Positions 12,101-26,400 of a stretch of DNA of 64,000 nucleotides are shown here, piece by piece. A model generated the notes under the pieces. That model did not search any database and was not told the DNA's origin. It saw only the letters and a program-made list of their open reading frames with translations. This DNA comes from Tulasnella sp. 424 (lineage: Eukaryota; Basidiomycota; Agaricomycetes; Cantharellales; Tulasnellaceae): NCBI GenBank assembly GCA_019633425.1, contig WSUB01000029.1:62001-126000 (forward strand), written 5' to 3'. How positions within the stretch are numbered: the first letter of the stretch is position 1; each line of letters begins with the position of its first letter. The position numbers and the translations under genes were made by a program.

Positions 12101-15100
12101 CGTTACATTGGTATTCGCAAGTGTGATTTACACGACACGGATAGGAAGCCTCCACTCTGGTTCAAACGACTCATTGTTCAAGTGCATCTAACTCCAAACT
12201 GCCCTCCTCCCGTAAATCTTCGACGATCTGCCCATCTAGGAAATCACTGCAATCCGTCTCAGTTCGGCAACGGCGGTTTCCGTAACGCATGCATAGAAAA
12301 TGGACCTCTCCGATTTCCGCAGATCCCGTGCCTGGAGAGTCGAAAGTCCGACGTATTCTCCCGCTTGCTTTCGCACGACGGACACAAGGCGATATCGCAA
12401 CGGCGCGTTCCGACCGTTGGGAATTTCAATCGGAACCTTGTCGCCGAATAAACCGCTTTGTCAGCTCCTATTGTCGGATGTTCAGAGTCGAGTCTTCTCT
12501 GCGGTCATCGAGCACGTGGAGTTGGCTTTCGTACGCCATTCTGACCTCAACCCACTCGTCCGCCCAACTGCAGATTTAAGGTACCTTTGGGGTCAGAACA
12601 AGTACCTTACAGTCCTGGATAGTGGTGCTGCACATTCCATGTTGAGACTTCGTCATCCTTCAATACCGAGATCTAATCCCCTATCAGTTTCAGCCCATAG
12701 TTGAATGATCAGACTAGGTGACTTACGGTGATCGACTTTGCATCCTTTTTCCCTACGCCCCCTTAATGCTTGTGCTTCCACTCCCATAGGATAAGTGCAA
12801 TTTTGACCAGGGCACGTTCCCTCCGAAGTTCAAAAGATTCGATGTTTTTAGCAATAGTCTCAATAATTAATGACATTCCGAATTAATCGGACGTAGTGTT
12901 CTCGTCGCCATCGTAGCAACCAAAGCTCAGATCGTGGTCTCCAAATAAATGTGGCGGGTAACATACCATTCCCGCACGCCTTGTGTCGTCCGTTGATGGG
13001 TTGTGTTAGGGGAAACGGCGGGACTAATGCATGACGTTGCCCATTGACCCCTCACAGCATTGTTCCCCAGCGGGCGGCAGACGCCTGTATCGTCTCAACT
13101 ACAGACGGATCTCGACCGCTAATTCCTCGCTTCTGAACGGGTCGTGGCGAGCTCCGGCCTCAGCTGTACATGCCCTTCTGTCCAAGCAGGTGGTTCTTGA
13201 GGCCTTTCGTTAACGGCTTACCTAGGTCCAGTAAACAAGTTGCAGTCGGAAAAAATGCATTCTTGTAAAGTACGACATCTGTAAATCGTCTGTCGCAATT
13301 ATGAGGGAGCTTCCCGCTTTGGATGAGACGTGGCGCTTCGTTCCTGCCTTATCTGTTAAGCGGATTGACACCCCGTGTTCAAGCTGGGGATGATCCATGC
13401 TTCTTACGCCAGCAGCCCTTTCGCATGGAAGGGCAGCCTGCCCTTCTGTTGGATACCCCCTTCTTATTGGTCAATTGCAGCGGATTTATTCCCGAGGGGT
13501 AAGGCGCTGATGGCTTTTGGCCTGTCCCCTTCTCTCGGGATGCGCATACCCTTCGGGCATATTGCCTCCTCCCCTAGTGATGAAATGAGTCCTGATGCCC
13601 TTTTATGGATTTAGCCTCGTTCCCATCTACTTTAGTGCGACGGCATTGATGATCGGGTTTGTTCAACGACCTTGAACGCTTTGGTGTCGGGTTGTCATGC
13701 CTTTCACCTTGACACGGCCTTCCATGCGATCCGATCCCGCTGCGAGTGATCGAAACCCGGATTCAACGAGAAATATCCCACTCTCCGGTGTGGCTGGTTG
13801 TACGTAGCACCCACCATGCGACTGTACCTATTGTCACAGCGGGGATGGAGTGATATCCTTGGCCCAAAATGTGGTGCTTGTGTCGATGCATTCGCACGGG
13901 TTGGTCACCCTATGTGGGGTCTCCATTTGTTTTTTCTTTCTTGCGATTTCCCTTACTCTTGGGTCACGGATGTGTTCGCACTACACGCTTCCTTATCCCT
14001 TCCGCTTCTCATCGTCGACAGGGATGACGACCCCGGTTTAGTCGGATATCTGCAATAATTGATGCTCTGGACTCTTGACCTTTTAAAACCCGACCGTTCC
14101 CTTCAGCGTCGTCATCGACAAAATATGATGCCACACTGAGCGAGCGCAGGTAGTTCATGCGTCATCCACGAGACATGGAATAGACTAGGATCCGGCTCTA
14201 ACCGCACAATGGGCACTTTGTGCTATCAAATGGGGTATTTATTCCAAGGCCTGAGACGTCGGTAACTGAAGCACAGGCCTGGCCTCTGAGGCCTTAGGGT
14301 CCGTGTCGCCGTGCAACGTGCAGGCCCCTTCACCAAGAGACATTTGCCCCGGGCAATTGTCGACACTGCTCGAATATCTCCATTACACGTTTTGAGTGGT
14401 TTGCTGTTATGGGTATGTGCATGTGCTAACGAGCCTGGCATTGCACGCTTCTCGAAGATCGCATGTGAGAAAACGCAGTTACCCGATACGGTACTCGCTT
14501 ACGTGCACCCCAGTTCCCTACTATTGGCTGGTACGGTATTTTTCCGATCCAGGTGCCTTCCCCTCTCCTGCCTGTTTAAGCAGCTCACTCGGCTTCTCAG
14601 GACGATGTACGGGCCTAGGGCCTGTACACACGGCTGTCGACGCGTCGGGCGTAGGGGCTCTGCGTTCCTTCCACTCATTACCTTGACTCGAGTAACTATC
14701 CGCCTTAACCTTGTCCACTCGCACTTTAGCTGCGCCAACCGTACTTGTCGCCCTCCGCCTATCAAATATGAATGGTGGCTTCTCCGCTTGACTCAAAGTC
14801 ACTTTGATCGAATCCCTCGTCCTGCACACCATCACCACGGGCCCATAGCATGTATCTGACTTTTCTTGATATGATTAGCGTTATCATACTTTTGATACTG
14901 CATAGTTGTCATCCCTGCTTGCATTCGTCGTTAGACCGTGACGGGGTTCCTCTCCTCCCTCATGGTCCATCCTCGTGGCCATGCAGCAGCCCCGTGACTG
15001 ACATTGTCCTCGTTCACATGATTGAACTGGGGTTATGACTCGGGACCATCGCTCTTGTAGAATTTATCATATAGCATAGACATTGGTGAGGGAAAGAATT

Positions 15101-18100
15101 AACTCCGGCGAATTCCGCGTTCTTCGTCCGGGGTACATGCAGTGACAACTTCTTTCTCCATACCATACATGCCGTTCTTCTGGCAGTCAAAATTCGCATG
15201 TACCAATGCTGCTGGACCACCTGACCACTGTCTACGTCTACCCCGCGCCGTCCTTGGCGGAAAATTGACCCCTCATCATGGTGGACCCAAGCTCCGACCG
15301 TCCGACGTTCTCTGCACACACGGAACATGCTCGACGCCTTTAACGTTGCCGCCGGAAGGTTTGGCCGTTTAGTTCGACTTGTAAGCTCGCCTAAGACAGA
15401 CTTTTACATCGTACATTACCGTAACAGACGCCACAAGGCATGCCCTCCCCCGCCGTTCTCCCACATGCCTTGGGCCATATGCCGAAGGCTTCACGCAATG
15501 CAGTCTATATTGACCTCAAAGGCTCGCAATTATTCTTTTGCCGCAGTATAATTCTCCAGATTTCATTGCAATTGTGAGTTTCATGAAAGTAAATCCATAT
15601 GAAAGTACTGCAAGAATGACGTGATCGGGTGTTGCTCTGTTTACGTCCTCTACCCCGGTCGATCTCTTTGTCACGGACTGAATTGGCCTTTGTCACTGTT
15701 CCCCATCCCCTAATACCCACCTGCAAACGCATTTAGCGTCGACCAGGACTTTCGCTTGGGAAGCGCTGGAGACTCTGGGAAGGAACGGAGATGATCGATC
15801 ATGGGCAAACCGACGGCGGTCAATCTCGCTCCCTCGGTCTCCGGTCTCACCTGAGTTGCCCGAACCCCATGTTTCGCATCCACTCTCCTGTACTGAGTGT
15901 TTCTAATTGGCCTTAGGCGACTCTCAAAAGAAGAAACAAAACAACAAATTCGCCGGTCAGGAGGCAGAGCATGGAAATATATTCCACGTGATATCCAGCA
16001 GATCACGTCGAAGTCTGCCGTTTGCGGAGAGGTTTACAGCCATTTGGACTCGATCTCTTTCAGAGCATGGTTGATCACCCTTTGTTGGAATGTCATTTCC
16101 GGAGCATGAAGACTTGAATCACTTGAAGCCTGCCGGAATGCGTTCATTTCTGCTGCCGAACGCCACGAAGCCTTCAGTTTCGCGTAAAGAACGTCAATAG
16201 CATTGGACTATTGAAGGGTCGTCTCCAGTGTTTAGGGTGGGCCTGGGGTTACATTGATACCAGCATTTTCGTAGCCATTGAAACCAGCTAGTAGCCTCCC
16301 TCTGGCTACGTGACAACCGCTGCTCCTCCGCCCTACGTGTGTGTAGAGGCTGGTTAATATCCAGGCCGTGTCAATGAAAGTGCCTTGTATTGCCTGATAT
16401 ACTTAACCTCTTGGTTCGTCAAGTCTCCATTTGCCTTTTACCGAAGTCCTTGAGGATTTTTATCACTCGAATAATACGTGTCGTCCAATCTGCACTGACG
16501 CGTCCTCTTGTCGGAAGCTGGGGCTAGCTTACTCATGGGCCTACTATGTTGGAACAAAACCGAGGACATCTTTTTTGACTCGCCCCTGTCTTCGCTTATG
16601 GGTTAGGACCGTCTGAACGACCTTGAAGTGGTTGCATTCTATGGGTGTCAAGTCTCTCGGTTCAGGACCAAATGGATGCGCGCTAGGCGGGCCTCCGCGA
16701 CAACGTGTCACGGCGTCGGGCGTGAGGGTCAACCATTCTTTCGTTTCCCTGTACTCCACAGAATTCCGAAATTGCAAGGCTATCTTAGCACAAGGCCTCA
16801 CGTTCCTCTCTTCACATCTCCTATACAACGACTGTACACCGAAGCGGCTTTTTCGAAGTGTTTCCCCCTCAAGCTCGATGTTATCGATCTCCCATGAATA
16901 GACCGTGCCTCATGTATCGTACGCACTGCGGGCGTTCCTGCTCTGTTGTTCGACGTGCGAGGATCCTCACGAACATGTGCGGACCTCTGTTGTGGGTCCG
17001 TTATCTCTCCGATAATGGGTAGTCACAGAAAAAAAAAATTTCACGGTCTCGACAGGCCTTTCCGTGTGCAAGTCCCGACAGTACGGGCGACTGTGTCATA
17101 TACACGTCACAGAGGATAGATAAGGGATTTACTCGAGCTCTAGCTTCTTGGGGATGTGATTTGAAGTCTTTCTGAGGTTGCCAGACTTTAAAATTCGTTT
17201 ATTTGCGGTTTTCTTGAGGTCGAGTATGCGAGTTGAGGTCTTGGCGGGTGCGTCATCCGAAGGGGGAACGTGACACAGCCACCGCGAGGACCGGACCGAG
17301 CCATCCGCTTTGCTAATCTGGAAATCGATAAGGCTGCAGTCTCAGGGACGCCGCGTGGCTCAGCCCCGTCTTCGGAGATGAGCCGGATTGGGTAAGGGAA
17401 ACAGGTAACGTTTAAATCGACTCCTATCTCGCCGACGTATTTGGCGTTGGATGCAGCGTCGAGGGAAACAGAGACGGCTTATTGCACTGTTCTCGAGGGA
17501 CGACGTTGACAACGTGCAAGTCGATCGCTGTCTCGTCGCTATCCATCTGTCGCCGTTTTTCCCCGTCCCGGTCCAGCCAAAATTCGGCGAGGACACGACT
17601 TTCGGCGGCGCCTGAATATTTATGGTGCAAATAATCGTATAAAATGCTCAATAATCACATTCGAGGTACCAATTATCGAGTTACAGTCGCCAGCCGGAGG
17701 TCTCGCGCCGGTAGCTCCATGTACGTGATCCGCGGTGGGTGCGCTTGGCCCGGTCAACGGTCTAGGACGGTCCAGATACATTCGGGAAGGGCTGTGGGCT
17801 ACAAAGGAGAAACATAACTACGAAATGAATGACGCACTTGTTGACGAGTTGCCCCCTCGCAACGGCAGCTGATAAGAACCCCTTGCCTAGTAATGCCTAC
17901 CTGCCACGGCCTTTGGTCATTGAAGGAGCTGCTCGTACGAGGAAGCCCCCAATCGAGTCAATGTGGAGAATGAAATGGACGTGTTCGAATATGCCTTCAT
18001 CCGACACAATTTCACTGGAACCCCTTGGCCATGCAGTGGGTTTCGTGAGCTCGAGGCTGATGAAAGGGTTGAAACCAGGGCTGCCCACGACGCGGAATTC

Positions 18101-21100
18101 CAAACAACAACGGCACTCCGCAGCTGCAAGCAATCAATTACGTCTCAAGCTATTCAAAGTCGAGGTGTTCGATTCAGATAAAGCAAGAGAATCCTCCGCC
18201 CATATTAATTTGCGTACAGGTCGAGCATGAGCGTCCTAACACGGAGCTATCCTCTCCGCTTTCACCTCGCAGACTAATGATTGTAATCAACGCTTCGTTC
18301 GGTGCCTTCAAACAGCGTTACGAAGCGGTAGGCAGGTCCGAGGGCATAGGGTTACGAAAGCCATAAGACGCCATGAAGGTCTGCAAGCACGATGGGCGCC
18401 AAGCGGCTGCGTTCGATTGCCCCATTCGCAAAACGTCCAGTACACATCAGGGAGAGTAACACGTACTTCTCGTGTACTTCATGCGTTCCACATGAAGCCA
18501 CTAGAAAAATTTGCATGCCATCATCATACCCCGGGTTGACCGGGTTGAACCTGGATCCTTTTCCTTGGCCCTGGAGCGAGGGGACGCTAGCCTGTGACAA
18601 AGGCGCATTGTGCGGCTGGAATATGTATCTTGTATATAAATGTTGGTATCGGAAGTCGCTTCCCTATGGAAAATGCGGGATGATGGTAGAAAAGAAGCGG
18701 CACAGCACGTACGGAACACAGGTGAAAGAGGCGAGAGGAGGAGGGTGGGCAAAATCTCAGTCGAGCCCCGGCCTCTCTCACCATTGTCGCGAAACCGCTT
18801 ATCGCGAGTAGGCCTTTTCTCCCACCTCGCTGCTCAATACCCGTACCAATGGATGCAATATACAAATAGCAAGTGGTTGTTGCACGGTGGAGGGTGAATG
18901 AAAGGCGGAGGTCGAAAGGCCTGAGTGGTTTTCGACCTCCGATGTTGAACGTGCGGACCACAGCTGTCTAGCGAGGGAATGTGCCCCAAGATCAACAACG
19001 ATCAAGCAACAAATATCTGGTTATAGTGGGACTAGAGCGGAAGTCGCCGGTATTGATTCTCAAAGGTGAAGTGGATTTCGGCATCGTCGTTTGTAACCGA
19101 AGAGACAATGCAACGAGCGTTGGTGGTGAAGGTGAGGGAAATGGACCACTCCAAAATAGTCCAAGTCGATGTGATTCTTCAAACGAGTATCCCATTCCAC
19201 ACAGTTAAGAGGTATTGTAACGCATTGTAATTCGTCCAACCGGGTAAGCTGATAGCTTGACTGAAGAAACATGGCTTGCACTTGTCGCATACGACAGCGG
19301 GGAAGAGAGACATACAGACGACCCAAGGCCGTCGAGACATGAACGACCATTCGGAGGAGGCCAATACGAGCGCTCGAGGTGAGAGGAAGTGGAGGTGTGC
19401 TACCCCGGGCGAGGGACAAGCAGATGGGACTCTGACTGACGAGAGACCACAGGCCTTTAACCGACTCACAGTCGGCGGGATCGGTCAAAGCGGGGTGAGA
19501 AAGCGTTCGGATATCGGCGTTGGTCGTGTGAAACCCGTTAGTAAGTCTTGGAAGGCGCTGACAGGAGGACTTGTCAAAAAGAATCATCTCCGTTCACAAG
19601 TTGCAGGAAGGAATTCGCTGGGCGCTCGATCTCCGCAAAACACGAAGGAGAGCGGGAACCGAGTACACACTCGTAAATACGACCGAGCGGTACTGATCGG
19701 ACCGAGTTGCGGTCCTCGGAGCACAATGGAAGAAAGAAAAAAGACAGACTGAGCGCAGGCCTGTGAAATACCAATTAATGCCCGTATTGTTGGGATAACG
19801 CGGGGGGTGGAGGCGTATCAGCATCCCCATTGTCAAACGTGTCAAGATCAAAGCGAGTTCCCGATGAGTCGAACGCCTATCGCACCTCATGTCACCCGCC
19901 GCACGCCCACAGGCCCGTACCAGTCGTCGAGTGCGCCTCGAAAGCGTGGAGGTGGAAAGGGGGGGAGGGGGGTTTACGAGCCGAGATAGCAGTTATTGCT
20001 AGCAGACGCAGCGAGATCCTTCGACTTCGAGCGTTGGCACCTCGGTGGCAGTTCCCGGGTCGTCGTAGTTGATTAGTACAGAGATCCAATGCAAAGCCCA
20101 AATCGCGGTCGAACTCGGTGTTCTTCGATGATCGCTCGACGGGGTGGTGGGATGGGTACTTACGAACGAAATGTCTTCCCAAAACACGATCCAACAATGG
20201 TCTTTGATGCCGGAGGAGCCTCCTAATGATGGTAACGATTTGTGGCGATTGCCGAAAGCGATAAATGACAGAGGCTGAGAAAAACAAGTCCCGATAGGCC
20301 GGTATAAGCGAGTAAGGAGGGTGGAAGGAAAGCGGAGAAATCGGAAGAGCGAATGGGAACATGCATGTTCGATTGCGGGCTGTGGTGATGGTAGAGGGCC
20401 TGGGGATCTTCTACGGCCTTCCTTCCTTTTCGATCCACTTTCGCTCGGTGGTGGATAGGCGTGCCATGAACGGGTACCCGGCGGAACCGGAGGATGCCTG
20501 AATTGCGCACGAAGTCCCTTCGAATACAGGCAAATCGGTCCGTGATCGTCGAGGAACCGCAGTACCCCCTTCCCATCTACTCCCGTGGCGGTCCAGCGAA
20601 TCGGAGGTAATAGGAAGTCGTGCTGACTACTGCTCTCCTAAGCCAGGGCGGACCTTCTCTGGTGAGAGAACATCGAAAGAGACCGTAAAGGAGAGGTTCG
20701 CTTGATGGGCTCATCAGTACCTAGAAGGGGATAAACGGGCCACTTCTCAATCCTTTTCGTCCCTCTAGGCCGATTCTCACCAGCGAATGACCCAGAACGT
20801 CCAAGAGCACCGGCTAGGCGATCCGAAATACCACGTAAAGAAGGAAGAAAAATGGACTCGTGATGAATCGGTCGTGGTAAGTGGTGGGGGTGCTTTTTTC
20901 ATGTCGGTCTTCCGGTCTGGGTGTCGGCGTCGTAGAAAGAGGTGCGCCCAGTCTCCAGATAGCAAGACCTCCAACGTCGACAGCGGTAAATGAAGGATGT
21001 GATGGCGCGAAAACTCCGGACTGTCTTGATGATGAATGGAGAAAGGCCTAGGCAAGAGACGATAGATCAACAGAAAGACGTCAAAATGCTTGCCCTCCAG

Positions 21101-24060
21101 TCAGGGAAGTCCCCGTTGAATCGGGCCTTTTGCGGGGACGTCTAATCAGGAGATGGAATTAGACATGCAGGTGCGCGTGTCCCCGTGTGCAGTGGGGGGA
21201 CCTATTGAATAGGAACGGGGCTGGTCGGCGATAAGTGTTCCGGGATAAGGACGACCTTCGTGATAACTTGTCCCATTTCAGTCGTCCGGGGTATTTCCTC
21301 CCCCAAGCCTTTCATTATCAGGCCTCGGTTAAAAGTGATCGAACCGTCGTCCATGTCCACGTGGAATTCAAATCGGGTTTGGCCGTATCCAGTAACCGCG
21401 TGTGGGGAGACGACTCGTCGTCGTTGTTGCTCTCGGTATTGGATCGACCCTTTCCCCAAAGGACGAGGGACGTGGCATTGCGACCCTTGGTCAAAGTCGG
21501 TCGCGAACCGAATGGGAAAAACTGGACCCCCACAGGAAAAAAGTGTTGGGACCGACGTCGAGGGATGAATGGCCTGCGGCACTTGTTCAATTAGGCATCT
21601 CCCCCTTCCCCTTTCCCCGCACCGATTCTACTCCACAAGCGCTCCTTGCAGGCCCACAGGCAAGATAGCTATCTGACGACACGGGTACCCTTTCTCCGCC
21701 TCGGATAACAGAGAGTCATACCCTCCAATCTAGCATCGTAGTATTGCAGCTCGTTCCACCCCATGCGCGTCAATATCGGGAACATCGCACTGCGCTCCTT
21801 TCAGCCTTCGATTTTTTTTGTGTCTGTTTCAGCCACCGCAGCCACCCTTCCGTCAATAAGGGGGAAAATGCCATAAAAATCCGCATAAAAGATTACGAGG
21901 CCACGACGACCGGTGAGGGAGGGAGTGAAGGGTTTGGTGGTTAGCTAAGGGAGTGAGGGGAAGGGGAAGGAGAACGAGAGACACGCGAATGATGGGACTA
22001 GGTGCGTCGTTCTCGGGCTAGAGTACTTATAAGGGCAGTCGAGAGCCAACGCAACGGTCGAGACCACGAGTTCCACGGGCCCCAACGTCTAAGAGCGTAT
22101 CTAACGGAGAGCAGGTTTCGCCGAGATACATCAACGGAGGGGGCTAGTGGGATAAAATATTTTTGAAGAATAGGTGTGGACTGTTTGATGTAAATTGGTA
22201 TGTGTGTGATATTGAGACGGGAGCAGAAAAGAAAGGGAGATGCGCAATATATTCCTTCATCCCCGTGGAACGCATATGCGCATATTGTCGGGTTGCTGAT
22301 GATGAGCGACAGAACAGGTCCAGAGCATAGGTCGATGATGGAGCGGGAGAGTACTAGTCCACGAACACGATGCTGCCCCTCTTTTCGTCAATCGTGTATT
22401 ATTCCGCGAGTCTTCTAGGATGGATTGTAGAATAATGCCCAGAGGCCCGCGCGCCGTGCGACAGAGGGCTCAAGAGAATATTAAACAACCGACGTCATTG
22501 GCAAACGACTTGCGTCAGAGAGAACAGCAGAGTTCTTGAACTGATTTAGGGAGTCACTTGATCCTTTAATAACGGGATTAAAATACAACTTCGACGCGTC
22601 AGAGTTTCCCGTCGTCATGATTTTTGAAGAAATTTGTTCGACGGATGAGTACACCTTTCGACTCATCCGAGTCGACCACCATTACCCATCGTAGCTCGTA
22701 CGTCCTAGCACGCTGTAGACCATCGTTCTCGTCGATGTGCGGGGCGTTATCTCGGAAATCGTTTCAGAAATCGGGCTTATTCGTCCTAGACCTCGAGCAT
22801 CTCGACCTCGCCAGGGTGCGCCATAAGCCCATATCTCATAGCAGGACCCGCCCTCCAGTAATGGAAAATGAAAACGAGAAAAGGGCGGAGAATCCGGAGA
22901 AACGGCTTTGGGTCTCCCATCAACCGAAGAAGCGAGGGGGAGGTGATGGCCGCCTCGATATTTTAGCCAATTAGAGCCTTTGATTACATAACCCCCGCCA
23001 CCCGGCCCTGTCTCGTCGTCGACGTCGCCTCTGGTCTAGACGAAGCCATGGACAGCGGGCGGGATCGAAAGCCGAAAATAGCAAGGTGTCGCCTGCGTCG
23101 TTTCAAAAAAAGCAAATTCCCAAAAGAGACGGACAGAGAGAAAGAAGTTCTTCTGATATGATAAAGGAAGCTGCAGCAAGGCCGGCAAGCAAGGACACGG
23201 AGAAGAATATAGAAGAAGAAAGGAATAGCAAAAAAAGGAATCCTTGAGGACTAGTTGAGGAGTAGAGATAACGAGTGAACTGGGCGGACGGACGCGCGGT
23301 CTGGACGGTGTGTCCTGTCAGTGAGATGTCGATGACCAGGATGGTGGGTGTGCCATGATGATGAGGCCGTTGCCCAGTTTGAGAAGAACCGAACCGCCCG
23401 CGCACGACCAACGAAAAAAGCCCTTGCAACACGCCTTACAGGGTTCGCTCTTGCCCAGTCCATAGGGTCGATCCACCCCTTTGGGATTTTCTGTGAGCAG
23501 TGTGACGGAGTGTGACCCATAACGCCTGAATTTCTGGAAATAAAAAATTAAATAATAATCATTTTCTTTTGTTTACCGAACAGCGGCAGCCCCGGGACGA
23601 GTGACCACCTACCACGAAATTTGCCTCGTCCTCTCTCGCAAAGAGTCCTCATGCTGTGTTTCCTTTCCCCTCCCTTCCCCCCTACTTGCTGTGCCACTGC
23701 TGCTGAGACGATCGCCTGACAAATGCGAAACGGATAAATAATAATAAAAATATTACAAACAAAAAGGACGGATCCATGCATTCCATAGATGAACGGAGGG
23801 TAGGAATCTCCGGGGCAGAGAGAAGTCCAAGGAAGAGAGGGGAATATTGTTTTTTTCTGCTTGGGATATTTTTTTTTCTTGTGTTTGTAGACCCAAAAAG
23901 GGCAAGACTGGGTATTTGTGAGAGGCGACCCAGAGAACCGTTGCGTGGTCTGGCCCAGATCCGAGCGACTGGGTCATCCAGGGTCCTGTCTCTTTTACCT
24001 GAGCACATACCCATCAACGCTCCCATCGCTCTTGGTCTCATTCCCTTTCCGACGAAGAGT
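12101..24060. other. Long stretch without a supported gene
   Basis: Many 60-180-codon frames exist on both strands but contradict each other, and I recognise no domain. The most protein-like bits are plus 12300-12571 (open, ends at a GTACCT donor), minus 14521-14838 (Lys/Glu-rich), plus 17963-18181 and minus 21202-21400. There is a 10-A run at 17029-17038. I see no LTRs, no terminal inverted repeats and no reverse-transcriptase or transposase motif. It may hold fast-evolving genes, UTRs or decayed elements. Confidence 0.35.
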
Positions 24061-24066
24061 TATAAA
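24061..24066 (+). promoter_or_regulatory. TATA box (TATAAA) of the 24.2-kb gene
   Basis: TATAAA lies 168 bp upstream of the ATG at 24234. It is followed by a strongly pyrimidine-rich leader (CCTCCCCTCCTCTTCC) and CA-rich 5' UTR text with ACCAACCAACACAC just before the start. This is the arrangement of strongly expressed fungal genes. Confidence 0.6.
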
Positions 24067-24233
24067 GAGCCACCCAATCCTCCCCTCCTCTTCCGACTTA
24101 CTCCCCAACCCACATCCGGTACTCGCATCATCACATCCTCTGCAATCCTACCTAGCGCTACTTCAGCCTCTCCTACCTACACCCAGCTTCAAACAACTTC
24201 CAGCTACCAACCAACACACTTCGAGTACTCGCC

Positions 24234-24740
24234 ATGTCCAGCCGACTTGTCGCTTTCCCTTCCGTCACCAGTGGCCTCGCCCACCTCCCCAACGCCACCT
24301 CTGTCTCTGGCGTCTCAATCCACTACCCATTGAGCCCCTCGGGCTACTCTCAAGAAGCTGAGGACAAGGTGAGCAGCTTTTTTCTGAGCGAGCTTGGAAG
24401 CCTGCCTGTGGGGCTCCTCGCGCTCATTTTGGCAGTATCGGTCTGAACTGACCTCCTTCTCCCCCTTCCCAGCTCCGCCGTGCTATTGCTTCTCAGAACC
24501 AACCTGGTCGCTACTCTCCTGCCTCCTCTGTGGTCAGTAACTAGACCACTGATTAGGCTCTTGTGTCAATAGGTGTGCTGACGACGGACGTGCTCCACTT
24601 TCAACAGTCTTCAGAGAGCTCAAGTTCCAATGGCGGTGACTACATCATGATGGGCGGCAAGAGAGTACGTCTCCCCTCCCCCTCTCCATCCTCCACCTAG
24701 CCCAATGCTTACCTCTTCCTCTTATCTTCTCCAGCGATGA
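24234..24740 (+). CDS. Small serine-rich protein, unknown function
   Basis: Four exons, 24234-24368, 24473-24532, 24608-24664 and 24735-24740, sum to 258 nt for 85 residues. The last exon is just CGA TGA. Introns are GT-AG (104, 75 and 70 nt). The N-terminal half has LVAFPSVTSGLAHLP and HYPLSPSGYSQEAEDK. It is followed by a basic patch LRRAIASQNQPGR, a serine run SSESSSSNGG, and an end with DYIMMGGKR. There is no signal peptide or membrane segment, so a soluble, likely disordered protein. Third-position C/T bias, TATA box and CT-rich leader suggest high expression. The family is not recognised. Confidence 0.7.
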
Positions 24741-26388
24741 ACGTAACCCACCATGGGCCTTCATCTCCACCTTTCTTTTTTTGCGCGGCGCGCGCCCCAT
24801 CTTCGTTCACCCACCTATGCCCTCACCGGTACACTTCAACCCCAGTAACAAAAAAGCACTTCTCTCTGTCAACATACCCCTACCTTTTCCTCGACAATAC
24901 CCGCGTATCTGTGCCGCCGGTGCCCAACTCTTTTCCCCCCCAGTTTCGAACATAATTTTATTCGTCTCGGTACCCAAGCTCCATTCCAATACGACCAAAC
25001 CACCACCCCCGCCCCTCCCTCAACTCCCTCGGGCGCTCTCCTCCTCGCTCCCGCTCGGCGGAACCCACCTGGGCACGCCACCGCCGGCGCGCGCACAGAG
25101 ATGCCTCCATCGCACCCCGAGGAGTTTCTCATGCCGACAACCAATCTTTTCAACCGCTACATAGTTCGGGACTCGCCTATGTCTAGGGCCACGTCCTCTC
25201 ATCTACACTCGCTCTCCTCTCCTACTCCTCTTGTGTACCTTCTTGGCTACTCCTCTACACTCTCTTCGCGTTTTGGTCTTCTCTTCGAATGGGTCCCTCC
25301 GACGATTCCAATTACGACTGCCTCTGCCTGCCTATAGACTTCTCCCCTCACACATACTACTCTCTTGCTTAACGACCGCTAGTTTACTCTCTGCTCAACC
25401 CTCCTCTTACTCACATGCTGTACTTGTACTCTCTGCTTTCTTCGCTTTTCTTTTCTTTCGTCTACATGAGCTGGCTCGTTTTTGAAAATATAAAACGACT
25501 TAAACATTCGAAACACCTCTCTATAACACTCGTGCGCGCGTGGTGCTCTCCCTTGCCCTCTCAGTGTCTATCTAAGTGCACATCTAAAACGAACTTGGTA
25601 TGCAGTGAGCGTCTGGGAGGACGCGGAGAGCTCCTGGTTGACTTGGGAAGCGGGAGAGGGGGGGGGGGCGGGGTACCCCCCGAGCCGCTTTCCCTCTCTT
25701 GTGTTTTGCCTCGAGGCGAAGACGCAATTGTCATATGAGCAGGTCATCCTACCCTCCCTTCACCCCCAGCTCGTCTATTCTTTTCGAATTTGGATGACGC
25801 GGGCGTCGAACACGACTCTTTTTTTTGTTCTTCGGACTGCAGTGCACGCATGGTATGTACAATATACCCTCGGTACTTGGATTGTTTCATACCCCGTCTA
25901 CTGGGAAAAAGATCAAGTGCGCGCGTGCGTATGTGCTATTCCTTTCACGATGGGTTGTTACCCCCGCGTCTCCCTCGAGCTCTTTTTTGTCATTTGGAAA
26001 TAAGTCTGGAAAGTCCCCTTTCAAGCGAATCAAGACATTATTACATCCCATGTGCGCTTGAGATCGTAAATGTGTGCGGGCGCAAGACGCGGAAATTTTT
26101 CACCCCGGATTGTACCCTTAGAACCGCTTCCCGCAATCTCGTTCACTCGCTCAGTCTCCGTGATCTTCTCGAGACGATTGCGCGCGCGCGACGCGTGTCG
26201 GTTAGGAGAGCAGAGGGAAGCTTTTCCTTATCCATTCAGTCTACTCGATTTTCTGCTAGAGATCTTTTGATCGCTCAGTCATTGTTCGCGTAAACCCATT
26301 CCAAGTTAGAGAGATAAGGGAAACGGGTGCGAGGCGAGGTTCTCGGACGTCCTCGTCCGCTCGATCCTTACGATACGTGCGTGCATGG

Positions 26389-26400
26389 TGTGTGTGTGTG
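26389..26400. repeat. (TG)6 microsatellite
   Basis: Six perfect TG units, in a region without a supported gene. Confidence 0.8.

Noticed and set aside
14311..14859. 182-codon plus-strand frame
   Set aside because: The text is not protein-like, and the opposite strand is open with more coding-like composition. Neither is supported.
13640..16740. Possible diverged duplication between about 13.65-14.7 kb and 16.6-16.75 kb (shared GACCTTGAA and GCGTCGGGCGT phrases)
   Set aside because: Matches are short and spacing differs; a dot plot would be needed, and chance is not excluded.
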